A DNA stretch of 64,000 nucleotides from Alteromonas sp. C1M14 (GTDB lineage: Bacteria; Pseudomonadota; Gammaproteobacteria; Enterobacterales; Alteromonadaceae): positions 62,001 through 126,000 of the forward strand of contig NZ_JAHKQF010000015.1 in the NCBI RefSeq assembly GCF_018860965.1, given 5' to 3'. Under the pieces are notes generated by a model that saw only the letters and a list, made by a program, of their open reading frames with translations, did not search any database and was not told the origin of the DNA. Each line of letters begins with the position of its first letter. The stretch's first letter is position 1. Positions 48,205-58,401 of the stretch are shown one piece after another. Made by a program: the position numbers and the translations under genes.

Positions 48205-48288
48205 AAAATGCCAGTCAGAAAACTGACTGGCATTGTATTTATTTACTAAAGGCTTATTCACTATTTATACCTAGCCTTATTCCCACTC
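48203..48288 (+). repeat. Left direct repeat (guaA 3'-end remnant plus terminator)
   Basis: This 86-bp segment is roughly 80% identical, by manual alignment, to 50973-51057 in the same orientation. It carries a 12-bp hairpin (AATGCCAGTCAG / CTGACTGGCATT) followed on the minus strand by a T run, and then the last codons E-W-E-stop of a guaA gene read on the minus strand (48277-48288). No guaA gene adjoins it, so it looks like the old chromosomal end of guaA, displaced by an insertion. Confidence 0.75.
48207..48234. terminator. Hairpin terminator after MFS gene (old guaA terminator)
   Basis: A 12-bp stem with an AAAA loop lies 2 bp past the MFS stop. The longer T tract lies on the minus strand, as for a guaA terminator, though the plus strand could also stop here. 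Confidence 0.8.
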
Positions 48289-48300
48289 GAATATCAACGG

Positions 48301-48626
48301 AAAAAAATACACCGAAATAACAGCTAGTTAGAAACACCAACTTTCTCGATACCATCATCGATACCACGCGCAGAATTTTTTTGATTTTTTGCGTCTCGTC
48401 GACGTGACAATAAAAAACGGTAGGAAGCACTTCAGACCTAAAGCCAAGAAAATCCTTGACTAACTCTACCTCAATATCAAGTCAGAGTTAGTGGTACTGA
48501 CTTTTGTTATTAAAACCCAAACACATTTTTGCCCCTATTTTTGCTAAGAGTAATGACTCATTCGGGGCTAATTCAGCAATAATGCGGACTGGCCTGTGTC
48601 CATTGACTGGTGGTAATTTGATCTTT
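48301..48626. other. Intergenic region inside the cassette
   Basis: About 325 bp without a recognised gene. It contains an inverted repeat, CTAACTCT...AGAGTTAG, near 48460-48492, and a roughly 35-codon minus-strand open stretch without a start. I find no integrase remnant that I can defend. Confidence 0.4.
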
Positions 48627-49493
48627 TTATTTGAGATGAATGGTAAGTTGCTGTTTTAATTCATTATATAACTGAGCCTGTACTTTTTCTAACTTATATT
48701 GATTACGATCGAGGCACAACCTAAGCTTTCCAAGAGTCGGCAAACCATCCAACTTACTAATATTATCCGGGTGACTGAAAGAAGAGCGAACCGTAATTCC
48801 TAATCCAGCATCAACAGCACTCCATAAGTTACTTAGACTACGGCCAACAAAGGTAATTTTCCACGGAATTCCACCTCGATCTAATGCTGCTGTAGCTTGT
48901 TGTCTGATAATGCAAGAACCATCAAGCATAACTAATGGTACAGGTTTAGTGGTATCAATGGATTCTTTAAAATATTTGTTTGCTGGCCCATACCAGTACA
49001 GTGGTAATTCTGCCAAAAGCTCACTATATGGTGCCGATCTCTCACCTCTCCAACCTAATGAAAATTCTAATTCACCAGATTGAATACCATCCATCAGTTC
49101 CTGATGACGCCCAACAATGGATTGCAACTGTAAATTTGGATGTGAGCGAGAGAATATACCTAACAATTGTGGCAATAGCACATCGCTAAAATCTTCTTGT
49201 AAGCCAAAAACTACTTTCCCTGACAGTGAATTTCCCACTAACTGGTTTAGAGCTTCGTCATTTAACTGAATCATGCGCCGGGCATAAGCCAGAATGATTT
49301 CACCCGCTTCGGTCGGTTCTAGATGTCGGCCGATTTTTGTCACCAACGGAGTGTGACACTGCTGTTCTAGCTTTTTTAACTGGGCACTGGCTGCTGAAGG
49401 CGAACGATTTAGTCGTTCTGCCGCAGTTGCAAAGCTACCCAATTCAATTCCTAAAACAAAACATCGTAAGGCATCCAAATTCAGACTTCTCAT
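48627..49493 (-). CDS. LysR-family transcriptional regulator of the cassette
   Basis: This 288-residue regulator has the N-terminal helix-turn-helix LRCFVLGIELGSFATAAERLNRSPSAASAQLKKLE, followed by a typical LysR effector domain. It is divergent from the decarboxylase-tautomerase-DUF4865 genes, and the intervening 107 bp hold a perfect inverted repeat likely to be its site. LysR regulators beside this trio are a familiar arrangement. Codon usage looks more AT-rich than in neighbouring core genes. Confidence 0.88.
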   Translation of the reverse strand: MRSLNLDALRCFVLGIELGSFATAAERLNRSPSAASAQLKKLEQQCHTPLVTKIGRHLEPTEAGEIILAYARRMIQLNDEALNQLVGNSLSGKVVFGLQEDFSDVLLPQLLGIFSRSHPNLQLQSIVGRHQELMDGIQSGELEFSLGWRGERSAPYSELLAELPLYWYGPANKYFKESIDTTKPVPLVMLDGSCIIRQQATAALDRGGIPWKITFVGRSLSNLWSAVDAGLGITVRSSFSHPDNISKLDGLPTLGKLRLCLDRNQYKLEKVQAQLYNELKQQLTIHLK

Positions 49494-49522
49494 GGCTGTT
49501 CATCCTGAAAATCAAAATTATC

Positions 49523-49541
49523 AATCAAAATAGTTTTGATT
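49523..49541. promoter_or_regulatory. Inverted repeat between LysR and decarboxylase genes
   Basis: AATCAAAA and TTTTGATT are perfect 8-bp arms around TAG, midway between the divergent genes. It contains a T-n11-A pattern, as LysR sites do. A partial extra half-site (AATCAAAA) lies just upstream, near 49510. Confidence 0.5.
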
Positions 49542-49600
49542 TTTTATATTAAAAAATCAACTTATTATTTTCCTGTCAACTCAATCAACTAGGAAAAGAT

Positions 49601-49936
49601 ATGGATACAAAAGAACAACATTTAATGGAACTGTTTGCCAAACTTGCTCCACAATTTTATCAACTTACGGAAGAGGTATTGTTTGGACAAGTTTGGCGTG
49701 ACGAGAATCTAAGCCTTCGGGATAGAAGCTTGATAACAGTAACTGCATTAGTGGTCTTAAACCGTGTGGAACAACTTCCAGGTCATTTAGCACGGGCATG
49801 CAGCAATGGACTTACAGTTAAAGAATTGAGTGCAACAATGACGCATTTGGCATTTTATGCTGGCTGGCCTGTCACGGCTTCAGCACTTGAACGTTTAGAT
49901 GAAATGAACCATAAGAGGAGTGACTCATGCCAATGA
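49601..49936 (+). CDS. Carboxymuconolactone decarboxylase family protein
   Basis: This 111-residue helical protein resembles the CMD/AhpD-like family: FGQVWRDENLSLRDRSLITVTALV near residue 27 and the later GHLARACSNGLTVKELSATMTHLAFYAGWP. It lacks the CxxC redox pair of AhpD, so a peroxidase role is unlikely and the substrate is unknown. It overlaps the next gene by 10 bp. It is the first gene of the cassette's plus-strand operon. Confidence 0.82.
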   Translation: MDTKEQHLMELFAKLAPQFYQLTEEVLFGQVWRDENLSLRDRSLITVTALVVLNRVEQLPGHLARACSNGLTVKELSATMTHLAFYAGWPVTASALERLDEMNHKRSDSCQ

Positions 49937-50331
49937 CGCGAATTTCACTAGGTAATGAATTATTTGAAAAATATCAGCATCAAATTTCGCATATTCTCCA
50001 GCAATGTTTAGAGGCTTATTTTGATGTCTCTAATGGAGACTGTTTTCAAATCTTCGACATTCATACCTCACAGCAAAAGGTCTTTAGCTCTCATTACCCA
50101 AACCTGACCAAAAGTCGAAGTGAATCTGGGATTTTATTTCATATCTTCGCCGGGAAATCGCGTGACCATGAACAAAAACGAGCCTTGTATAAAGCGCTGT
50201 GTGAGCAACTTCAGGTCCAAACTCCGATTGGTAAAGAAGATATTATGATCATTATTCAATTCAATAGCACGGAAGACTGGTCTTTTTCTTCTGGTCAGTC
50301 ATGGAAAGATGAAATGGAGACAATACAATGA
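49927..50331 (+). CDS. Tautomerase family protein
   Basis: This 134-residue protein begins MPMTRISL, so removal of the initiator Met would expose the catalytic Pro1 expected in the tautomerase superfamily. FQIFDIHTSQQKVF and EDIMIIIQFNSTEDWSFSSGQSW match the family's later strands. It overlaps the decarboxylase gene upstream and shares an ATGA overlap with the DUF4865 gene. The natural substrate is unknown. Confidence 0.82.
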   Translation: MPMTRISLGNELFEKYQHQISHILQQCLEAYFDVSNGDCFQIFDIHTSQQKVFSSHYPNLTKSRSESGILFHIFAGKSRDHEQKRALYKALCEQLQVQTPIGKEDIMIIIQFNSTEDWSFSSGQSWKDEMETIQ

Positions 50332-50808
50332 TAGCAATGCAATATAAAATTATTCTCCCGTCGGATTATCCGATGGAAAAAATAGAAACTCGTATCAGGG
50401 GAAAAAGGAAATTTATTAGATGGATACCCTGGATTAGTCTTTAAGGCCTACCTTTATTCACGAAAAAATGCAGAATATTATACAAGCAGCAACAGTTATG
50501 CTCCCTTTTATGTTTGGAGGGATCATCACTCTATGATGACTTTTCTTAGAAGTGAAGGATTTAAAGGATTATGTGAGCAATTTGGTCGACCGGAAGTCAA
50601 GATTTGGTTTATAGAGGATGAACCAACAATACCAAATTCAGAATGTTCGTTTGCATGTATAGACAATCAGGTCAGTCAGAATGCGGATATTCAAGGTCTC
50701 AATGTTACCTCTTGGGAGACAGTGAGTGTCTCGTGGCTCGCTCAACCAGAGTTAGCCGATAAAATGAGTGGCAACATCTATTCTATCGGTTATATAGCCC
50801 ACGGTTAG
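50328..50808 (+). pseudogene. DUF4865 family gene, frameshifted
   Basis: The frame from ATG 50328 (MIAMQYKIILPSDYPMEKIETRIRGK) stops after about 39 codons. One base of shift in the A5 run at 50402-50406 restores GNLLDGYPGLVFKAYLYSR, then continues to the stop at 50808 with SYAPFYVWRDHHSMMTFL and FGRPEVKIWF, all characteristic of DUF4865. The total length is 160 codons plus one base. It may be a genuine loss-of-function mutation, a phase-variable homopolymer or a sequencing error. DUF4865 genes normally follow tautomerase genes. Confidence 0.75.
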
Positions 50809-50972
50809 ATTTAATGAACAATTAAAAATGTACTCGTTTCCCATACTAACTACTAACAGAATACCCATAATATTCACTGCCCAAAAAAAATAGAAGGCCA
50901 GTATCACAATGAACATCACTGCGAAGAAACCAAATACCTCCGCAAGGTTTTGAGGATGAAGTGAGAAGCCAT

Positions 50973-51057
50973 AAAAAAAGCCAGTCAGAAACTGACTGGC
51001 TTTTCATTTATTTTCTAAGACCTGATTAACTATTTATAATCAGCCCTACTCCCACTC
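50973..51057 (+). repeat. Right direct repeat (end of guaA plus terminator)
   Basis: This 85-bp copy holds the functional guaA stop (51046) and its terminator. It matches 48203-48288 in the same orientation, with one missing base in the hairpin loop. The identity stops right inside the last guaA codons at CCCACTC. Confidence 0.75.
50976..51004 (-). terminator. guaA intrinsic terminator
   Basis: AAAAGCCAGTCAG and CTGACTGGCTTTT form a 13-bp stem around three bases, with a run of seven T residues on the minus strand, about 40 bp beyond the guaA stop. Confidence 0.9.
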
Positions 51058-52623
51058 AATGGTGGCCGGTGGCTTACCGGAAATATCATAAACAACCCGA
51101 GAAATACCGTCGATTTCATTGATAATACGGTTAGAAACTTTGCCTAAGAAGTCATAAGGCAAGTGGGCCCAATGAGCGGTCATAAAGTCGATGGTTTCCA
51201 CGGCACGTAAAGATACCACCCAATCGTATTTACGGGCATCGCCCATCACACCTACAGAGCGCACGGGTAAAAAGACGGTGAATGCTTGGCTCACTTTGTG
51301 GTACAGCTCGGCATTGTGCAACTCTTCAATGAAGATGGCATCAGCGCGACGCAGTAAATCACAATATTCTTTTTTAATTTCACCTAACACCCGCACACCT
51401 AAACCCGGCCCTGGGAAAGGATGGCGATACAACATATCGTAAGGTAACCCTAACTCTAAACCAATTTTGCGAACTTCATCTTTAAACAGTTCACGCAATG
51501 GCTCTACAAGTCCCATCTTCATGTCTTCTGGCAAGCCACCCACATTGTGGTGAGATTTAATCACATGGGCTTTACCGGTAGCAGAACCGGCAGACTCAAT
51601 CACATCAGGATAAATAGTCCCTTGAGCCAACCATTTAGCATTCGCTAATTTAGACGCCTGTTCATCGAATACGGCCACAAATTCGTTGCCAATGATTTTA
51701 CGTTTCTTCTCAGGATCGGCTTCGCCTTCTAAGCGGGCTAAGAACCGCTCCTCAGCATCCACTTTGATAATGTTCAAACCGAAATGATCGCCGAACATAT
51801 CCATTACCTGCTGCCCTTCGTCTAAACGCAGTAAGCCGTTATCCACAAATACACACGTTAATTTGGAGCCAATGGCGCGGTGAATAAGCATGGCAACCAC
51901 AGAAGAATCCACACCACCGGAAAGACCAAGAATGACTTCATCGTCGCCGACTTTTTCTTTAATTCTGGCAATGGCATCTTCGATGATGGCATCGGCGGTC
52001 CACAGTTTTTCACAGCCACAAATTTCCATTACGAAATGGCTTAATAAACGCATTCCTTGACGGGTATGTGTGACTTCGGGGTGAAACTGCACGCCGTAAA
52101 AGCGTTTTTCTGGATTATGCATAGCCGCATGAGGGCAAGAAGGGGTTTGCGCAATGGTTTCAAAGCCTTCAGGTATTTCTGACACTTTATCGCCGTGGCT
52201 CATCCATACATCAAGCAACGCATTGCCATTGGCACCGATGTGATCTTCAATATTTTCCAGCAACGGACTAGACTTAATCACTTCAACCTGTGCATAGCCA
52301 AATTCACGCTTGTTTGACCCCAACACACTACCGCCGAGTTGTTCAGCCATGGTTTGCATACCGTAGCAAACCCCAAGCACGGGCACCCCTGCGTCAAAAA
52401 CATATTGCGGTGCACGAGGAGAGTTAAGTTCAGTAACAGACTCCGGGCCACCGGACAAAATAATGCCATCCGGATTGAATGATTTTATTTGTTCCTCGGT
52501 AACATCCCAGGCCCACAGTTCACAGTACACACCGATTTCACGTACGCGACGTGCGATAAGCTGGGTGTATTGGGAACCAAAATCCAAAATGAGTATGCGT
52601 TGGCTGTGAATATTCGTGGTCAT
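51046..52623 (-). CDS. guaA: GMP synthase (glutamine-hydrolysing)
   Basis: This 525-residue enzyme converts XMP to GMP. The class I amidotransferase domain has Cys86 in VLGVCYGMQ and the His-Glu pair in [10 protein letters not shown]. The ATP-pyrophosphatase P-loop [13 protein letters not shown] lies near residue 230, and the C-terminal dimerisation domain ends PATIEWE. The start at 52623 (MTTNIHSQR) is preceded by CAGGT and gives exactly the E. coli length; the longer frame adds 18 residues. It follows guaB with a 74-bp gap. Its 3' end carries one of the two direct repeats. Confidence 0.98.
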   Translation of the reverse strand: MTTNIHSQRILILDFGSQYTQLIARRVREIGVYCELWAWDVTEEQIKSFNPDGIILSGGPESVTELNSPRAPQYVFDAGVPVLGVCYGMQTMAEQLGGSVLGSNKREFGYAQVEVIKSSPLLENIEDHIGANGNALLDVWMSHGDKVSEIPEGFETIAQTPSCPHAAMHNPEKRFYGVQFHPEVTHTRQGMRLLSHFVMEICGCEKLWTADAIIEDAIARIKEKVGDDEVILGLSGGVDSSVVAMLIHRAIGSKLTCVFVDNGLLRLDEGQQVMDMFGDHFGLNIIKVDAEERFLARLEGEADPEKKRKIIGNEFVAVFDEQASKLANAKWLAQGTIYPDVIESAGSATGKAHVIKSHHNVGGLPEDMKMGLVEPLRELFKDEVRKIGLELGLPYDMLYRHPFPGPGLGVRVLGEIKKEYCDLLRRADAIFIEELHNAELYHKVSQAFTVFLPVRSVGVMGDARKYDWVVSLRAVETIDFMTAHWAHLPYDFLGKVSNRIINEIDGISRVVYDISGKPPATIEWE

Positions 52624-52696
52624 TTTTTTACCTGTGTAGTAAAAACCAAAAAAGGCTGGCAATGACACCAGCCTCATTCATTAACGTTGTTGGTGC

Positions 52697-54262
<1,566 letters not shown>

Positions 54263-54268
54263 TCATCT

Positions 54269-55636
54269 ATGATTTTCAACACTCCATCGACATCGCGCCA
54301 AATACTCACTGTTACCAAGCTAAATCGTCTTGCCAGAACGGTTTTAGAAGGGGAAATTGGCCTGGTCTGGATTTCTGCTGAAATCTCGAATTTTGTTTGC
54401 GCGGCGTCTGGACATTGGTATTTCACGTTAAAAGACAATAAAGCCCAAGTACGGGCTGCCATGTTTAAAAATACCAACCGACATATCAAACATAAACCCA
54501 AAGAGGGCGATAAGGTATTAGTTCGCGCGTCAGTGGGCCTCTACGAGCCGAGAGGCGATTATCAGCTTATTGCCGAACATCTAGAGCCAGACGGTGAAGG
54601 ACAGCTAAAGCAGGCGTTTGAGGCGCTAAAACGCAAACTTCAACAAGATGGTCTTTTCGATGCTGATGCCAAACGCCCGTTACCTCAGACAATTACCACC
54701 ATCGGTGTGATCACCTCCCCCTCTGGCGCCGCGTTACACGATGTACTCACCGTATTAAAACGACGCAGCCCGAGTACAAACGTTATCGTCTACCCCACCA
54801 TGGTGCAGGGTGAACAAGCCCCAATGCAAATTATCAACGCTCTAGAAACCGCCTATGCCCGCCACGAAGTGGATGTCATATTATTAACCCGCGGTGGTGG
54901 CTCGTTAGAAGATTTATGGTGTTTTAATCATGAAGGGCTTGCCCATTGTATTTCTGCATCTCCCGTCCCTGTGGTCAGTGCGGTGGGACACGAAATCGAT
55001 ATCACCATAGCCGATTTTGTTGCTGACGTACGCGCCCCTACCCCTTCGGCAGGAGCCGAATTACTCAGCCAAGACCAAAAAGCCCATTACTTAGCCATCA
55101 AACAGCAAAATCAGGCCCTTGAACGGGCATGGACCCAATGGTTGCAGCAACGTACCCACCGACTGATGCTGCTACGGCAACGGCTGAAAAACCTTCACCC
55201 GGCTAATCGGTTACAAAGTCAGGCGCAATCGTTAGACCGATATCAATTGTCCCTTACTCACGCCATGCGCACATCGTTAAGGGGCCACCAAGAACAACTT
55301 AACCAGTTAGTGCGCCGGCTAGATAATGTGAACCCCGTTCACACTATCCAACGACACATAGACAAACAACAACAATTGCACCAAGGTCTGTTGCGAGCAA
55401 TCAGTCACCTAACAGAACAAAAAGCCAAGCAATTAGCCCACAGTGCCCAATTGCTTGAATCTGTCAGTCCGTTAAAAACCCTGTCCCGGGGATACAGCAT
55501 CACCTTCCAAGCAGACACCCCGCTGACAAGCATTCAGAATGTGAAAAAAGGCCAGCGACTGCGCACTTATCTGGCAGAGGGTGAAATTATCAGCACCGTG
55601 GAAGACATTATCAGTACCGGGCAAAAACCTGACTAA
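54269..55636 (+). CDS. xseA: Exodeoxyribonuclease VII large subunit
   Basis: This 455-residue subunit of ExoVII degrades single-stranded DNA in both directions. The N-terminal OB fold has VWISAEISNFVCAASGHWYFTLKD near residue 32. The catalytic domain has TSPSGAALHDVLTVLKRR near 148, RGGGSLEDLWCFN near 210 and SAVGHEIDITIADFVAD near 237. A long coiled coil (about 275-400) follows. It is divergent from guaB. Confidence 0.96.
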   Translation: MIFNTPSTSRQILTVTKLNRLARTVLEGEIGLVWISAEISNFVCAASGHWYFTLKDNKAQVRAAMFKNTNRHIKHKPKEGDKVLVRASVGLYEPRGDYQLIAEHLEPDGEGQLKQAFEALKRKLQQDGLFDADAKRPLPQTITTIGVITSPSGAALHDVLTVLKRRSPSTNVIVYPTMVQGEQAPMQIINALETAYARHEVDVILLTRGGGSLEDLWCFNHEGLAHCISASPVPVVSAVGHEIDITIADFVADVRAPTPSAGAELLSQDQKAHYLAIKQQNQALERAWTQWLQQRTHRLMLLRQRLKNLHPANRLQSQAQSLDRYQLSLTHAMRTSLRGHQEQLNQLVRRLDNVNPVHTIQRHIDKQQQLHQGLLRAISHLTEQKAKQLAHSAQLLESVSPLKTLSRGYSITFQADTPLTSIQNVKKGQRLRTYLAEGEIISTVEDIISTGQKPD

Positions 55637-55697
55637 AAAACTTGAGCATCATTAAGGCTTAGGTCAAACTAACCGCCCCACAGACATAGGATAAACC

Positions 55698-56810
55698 GTG
55701 AAAAAGGTCAGTATTCTGCTTCTGTCTATCCTAATGCATGGGTGTCAGCAAGCACCTCATGTGCAGCAAGATGTAGACATATTCCCCGATTATCATGTCG
55801 CAGCTCCCATCGCATTATTTGCCACCTACCCAAGCCAAGCCATGGTAGACCTATGTGATGACAAAAATGTTAGCCCTGAGCCGTGCGAACAGGATCCTCT
55901 CAGCGGCACACTTTTTGTGGAACAGCTCACCCAAACCGGTTGGTTTGATGCGGTATTACCCGCCACCAATGCCGCTGATTATGAATTACTGATTGCCACT
56001 TTATCGGCTCAGATCCCCGCCGATGCCACGGCCGCTCAACCACAGGCGGCTAGCGTTCTTGGTGTACAACAGCACGGGCAAACAACCCGCCCCTTATATT
56101 TAACCGAGTTAACCGTACAATGGCGAGGGATCGAAATTGCTTCACGCATTTTCCAAACCCCTTTACAGGGAAGTAGTTCAGACCAGAAGATTGTCGAGAA
56201 GGTATTGCAAGACTGGTGGCAATTAGCGGTAAAACAGAAAGTATTTTCAGCCGCCTATTTGTTTGATGTGCTTGGGGCAAGTGACTATAAAAATGATATG
56301 ACGCTACCCCAGCACATCCAAAAATTCGTGATTTTAGACACGCAGCTTTATCCTGATCCCTTCAAAGGTGTTATAAGTCGGTATATCCATCCCGAATATG
56401 AAGGTGCACTGCTAGATATTACCGTTGCGCCCATTGTCACAAGCATGACAGAACCACAACAAGCACGCTTAACCGCAGCACTCCAGAACAACCTTGCAGA
56501 AGCGTCACGCATGGCAGAAGCTCAAGGGTTAACACTGACCATTGACGCCCCTATTGCCCCGTTTATTGTCAACGACGAGGAAAGCCACCGTTATTCGGGG
56601 TACCGTATTGCTGTGCGTGCTGAAAGTGAGGCCACAGAGGCCATCTATGCCACTACCTATGCCTTTGAAATGAAAGACAAACTAGTGACGTTATCCACCA
56701 CATTTCCCGCTCGCATTGCCGATGAACTCATTAGTGAAGCGTTACCCATGATCACCGTTCCTGGGCCCTCACCGTTAATGCAAACACTGCGGAAATTCGC
56801 CAGTCAATAG
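55698..56810 (+). CDS. Exported protein of unknown function, possible lipoprotein
   Basis: I do not recognise this 370-residue protein. The N-terminus MKKVSILLLSILMHGCQQ is a signal peptide with a Cys at residue 16, but the residues before the Cys (M-H-G) make a poor lipobox, so lipidation is uncertain. The mature part is soluble-looking and acidic, with two further Cys near residues 53 and 63 (LCDDKN, EPCEQD). It lies after xseA and shares a terminator with der. No domain signature is visible to me. Confidence 0.65.
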   Translation: MKKVSILLLSILMHGCQQAPHVQQDVDIFPDYHVAAPIALFATYPSQAMVDLCDDKNVSPEPCEQDPLSGTLFVEQLTQTGWFDAVLPATNAADYELLIATLSAQIPADATAAQPQAASVLGVQQHGQTTRPLYLTELTVQWRGIEIASRIFQTPLQGSSSDQKIVEKVLQDWWQLAVKQKVFSAAYLFDVLGASDYKNDMTLPQHIQKFVILDTQLYPDPFKGVISRYIHPEYEGALLDITVAPIVTSMTEPQQARLTAALQNNLAEASRMAEAQGLTLTIDAPIAPFIVNDEESHRYSGYRIAVRAESEATEAIYATTYAFEMKDKLVTLSTTFPARIADELISEALPMITVPGPSPLMQTLRKFASQ

Positions 56811-56836
56811 CCGTATAAAATACGGCTATTTTTTCT
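56806..56836 (+). terminator. Terminator of the 55698 gene, overlapping the der stop
   Basis: AATAGCCGTAT and ATACGGCTATT are followed by TTTTCTTTTT. The hairpin starts inside the last codons of the plus-strand gene and its T tract encodes the Lys-rich end of der on the minus strand. Confidence 0.8.
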
Positions 56837-58268
56837 TTTTGTGGAAGGACATCATCCGTCTGCGCTTACGTTGTTGCGCAAGGGTTAGCTGATTTTTCTT
56901 GCCTTCAAAGGGGTTCGCACCTTCTCTGAATTCAATCTTGATCGGCGTTCCCATCACCTTTAACGAGCGACGAAAATAATTCATTAAATAACGCTTATAT
57001 GCACCGGGTAAATCGTTAACCTGATTACCGTGGATCACAATAACTGGGGGGTTATAACCACCGGCATGGGCGTATTTCATTTTAACCCGACGACCACGAA
57101 CCAATGGCGGTTGGTGCTCTTGCTGAGCCATGTCCATAATCTGGGTAAGTAAAGAGGTGCCAACCCGTTGGGTAGCGCATTCATAGGCTTCATTTACCGA
57201 ATCAAATAAATTACCGACACCCGAGCCGTGCAGCGCTGAAATAAAGTGAAGGCGAGCAAAATCGATAAAGCCCAATCGACGATCAAGTTCACGCTTGATG
57301 TCATCTTTAACATCGGTGCTTAACCCGTCCCATTTATTTACCGCCAGCACCAATGAACGCCCCGAGTTAAGAATATACCCTAACAAGCTTAGATCTTGAT
57401 CGGCAATACCTTCTCTGGCATCAATAACCAACAGCACCACGTTAGCTTCTTCAATGGCTTGTAGGGTTTTAACAATAGAAAACTTCTCTACTGCATCGGC
57501 TACTTTTTTACGCTTTCTCACCCCAGCGGTATCAATAAGCACATACTCACGTTCATCCCTTTCCAATGGAATGAAAACGCTATCTCGAGTGGTGCCGGGC
57601 AAATCGAACACCACTACCCGTTCTTCACCTAAAATGCGGTTGGTCAAGGTGGATTTTCCCACATTAGGCTTACCTACAATGGCAAGCTTAATGGGTAAAT
57701 TCTTAAGGCGCTCTAACTGTGCATCAGCATCAAGCTCTTCTTCGATTTTTGGCTGTTCAGCCATATCGGGGAATGCTTCAGCCAAAGGAGACAGGGTCTC
57801 ATCTAGTAATTGAGACACGCCGCGGCCATGAGCCGCTGCGATTTGATGAACTGGCCCCATCCCAAGACGGTAAAAGTCACCGGTTTCGCTATCGGCGTCG
57901 ATACCATCTACTTTATTGGCAACCACAAACATATTTTTGTTTATTTTTCTTAAATGGTCGGCAATACCAATATCCGCAGGCATGAGCCCTGCTCTTGCGT
58001 CTACCAAAAATAATACGACATCAGCTTCATCAATCGCCCGTAATGATTGTTGGGCCATTTCAGCATCAATACCTTGCTCATCACCGGTGATACCACCGGT
58101 ATCGACCACAATAAACTGCTTTTTCTCATACGTTGCCTGCCCGTATTTGCGATCCCGGGTAAGGCCAGGAAAATCAGCAACCAAGGCATCACGCGTATTG
58201 GTTAAACGGTTAAACAGGGTGGATTTACCCACATTTGGGCGACCCACTAGTGCAACAACAGGCAACAT
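56826..58268 (-). CDS. der: Ribosome biogenesis GTPase Der (EngA)
   Basis: This 480-residue protein has two tandem GTPase domains. The first G1 is [14 protein letters not shown] near residue 9 with DFPGLTRD; the second is [15 protein letters not shown] near 208 with DLPGTTRD, and both have NKxD motifs (NKVDG, NKWDG). The C-terminal KH-like domain is followed by a Lys-rich tail. Der assists assembly of the 50S subunit. It follows bamB on the minus strand, as in other gammaproteobacteria. Confidence 0.97.
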   Translation of the reverse strand: MLPVVALVGRPNVGKSTLFNRLTNTRDALVADFPGLTRDRKYGQATYEKKQFIVVDTGGITGDEQGIDAEMAQQSLRAIDEADVVLFLVDARAGLMPADIGIADHLRKINKNMFVVANKVDGIDADSETGDFYRLGMGPVHQIAAAHGRGVSQLLDETLSPLAEAFPDMAEQPKIEEELDADAQLERLKNLPIKLAIVGKPNVGKSTLTNRILGEERVVVFDLPGTTRDSVFIPLERDEREYVLIDTAGVRKRKKVADAVEKFSIVKTLQAIEEANVVLLVIDAREGIADQDLSLLGYILNSGRSLVLAVNKWDGLSTDVKDDIKRELDRRLGFIDFARLHFISALHGSGVGNLFDSVNEAYECATQRVGTSLLTQIMDMAQQEHQPPLVRGRRVKMKYAHAGGYNPPVIVIHGNQVNDLPGAYKRYLMNYFRRSLKVMGTPIKIEFREGANPFEGKKNQLTLAQQRKRRRMMSFHKKKK

Positions 58269-58302
58269 GCTTGAAGTCCTAATTTATAAAATTTGAAAAC
58301 AC

Positions 58303-58331
58303 GCTGGCCGCGATTAAACGCGGCCAGCTTA
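58303..58331 (-). terminator. GC-rich hairpin between bamB and der
   Basis: GCTGGCCGCG and CGCGGCCAGC form a perfect 10-bp stem around six bases, followed on the minus strand by GTGTTTTC. It may be a partial terminator that lowers der expression relative to bamB, since the T tract is short. Confidence 0.5.
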
Positions 58332-58401
58332 ACGATAGGGTTAATTATACCCCAAAATAGTAACAGACGTCAGCCTAACACAGACGTTGATGTGCGATAC
58401 C

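Larger units (their letters stand above)
48289..51057. mobile_element. Putative small guaA-integrated cassette (about 2.8 kb)
   Basis: The segment between the two guaA-end repeats is visibly more AT-rich than its neighbours. It carries a LysR regulator, a carboxymuconolactone decarboxylase-like gene, a tautomerase gene and a broken DUF4865 gene. The 3' end of guaA is a known integration site for genomic islands, and the repeat layout fits one. No integrase, transposase or phage gene is visible, so the element is either a remnant or was moved in trans; a tandem duplication with insertion is the alternative. Confidence 0.55.

Noticed and set aside
48361..48470. Minus-strand open stretch in the cassette as an integrase C-terminus
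   Set aside because: About 35 codons ending GIEKVGVSN are open, but there is no start and no tyrosine recombinase motif to support the idea.
50809..50970. Possible transposase remnant between DUF4865 and the guaA terminator
   Set aside because: Short open stretches on both strands lack recognisable transposase motifs or terminal inverted repeats.
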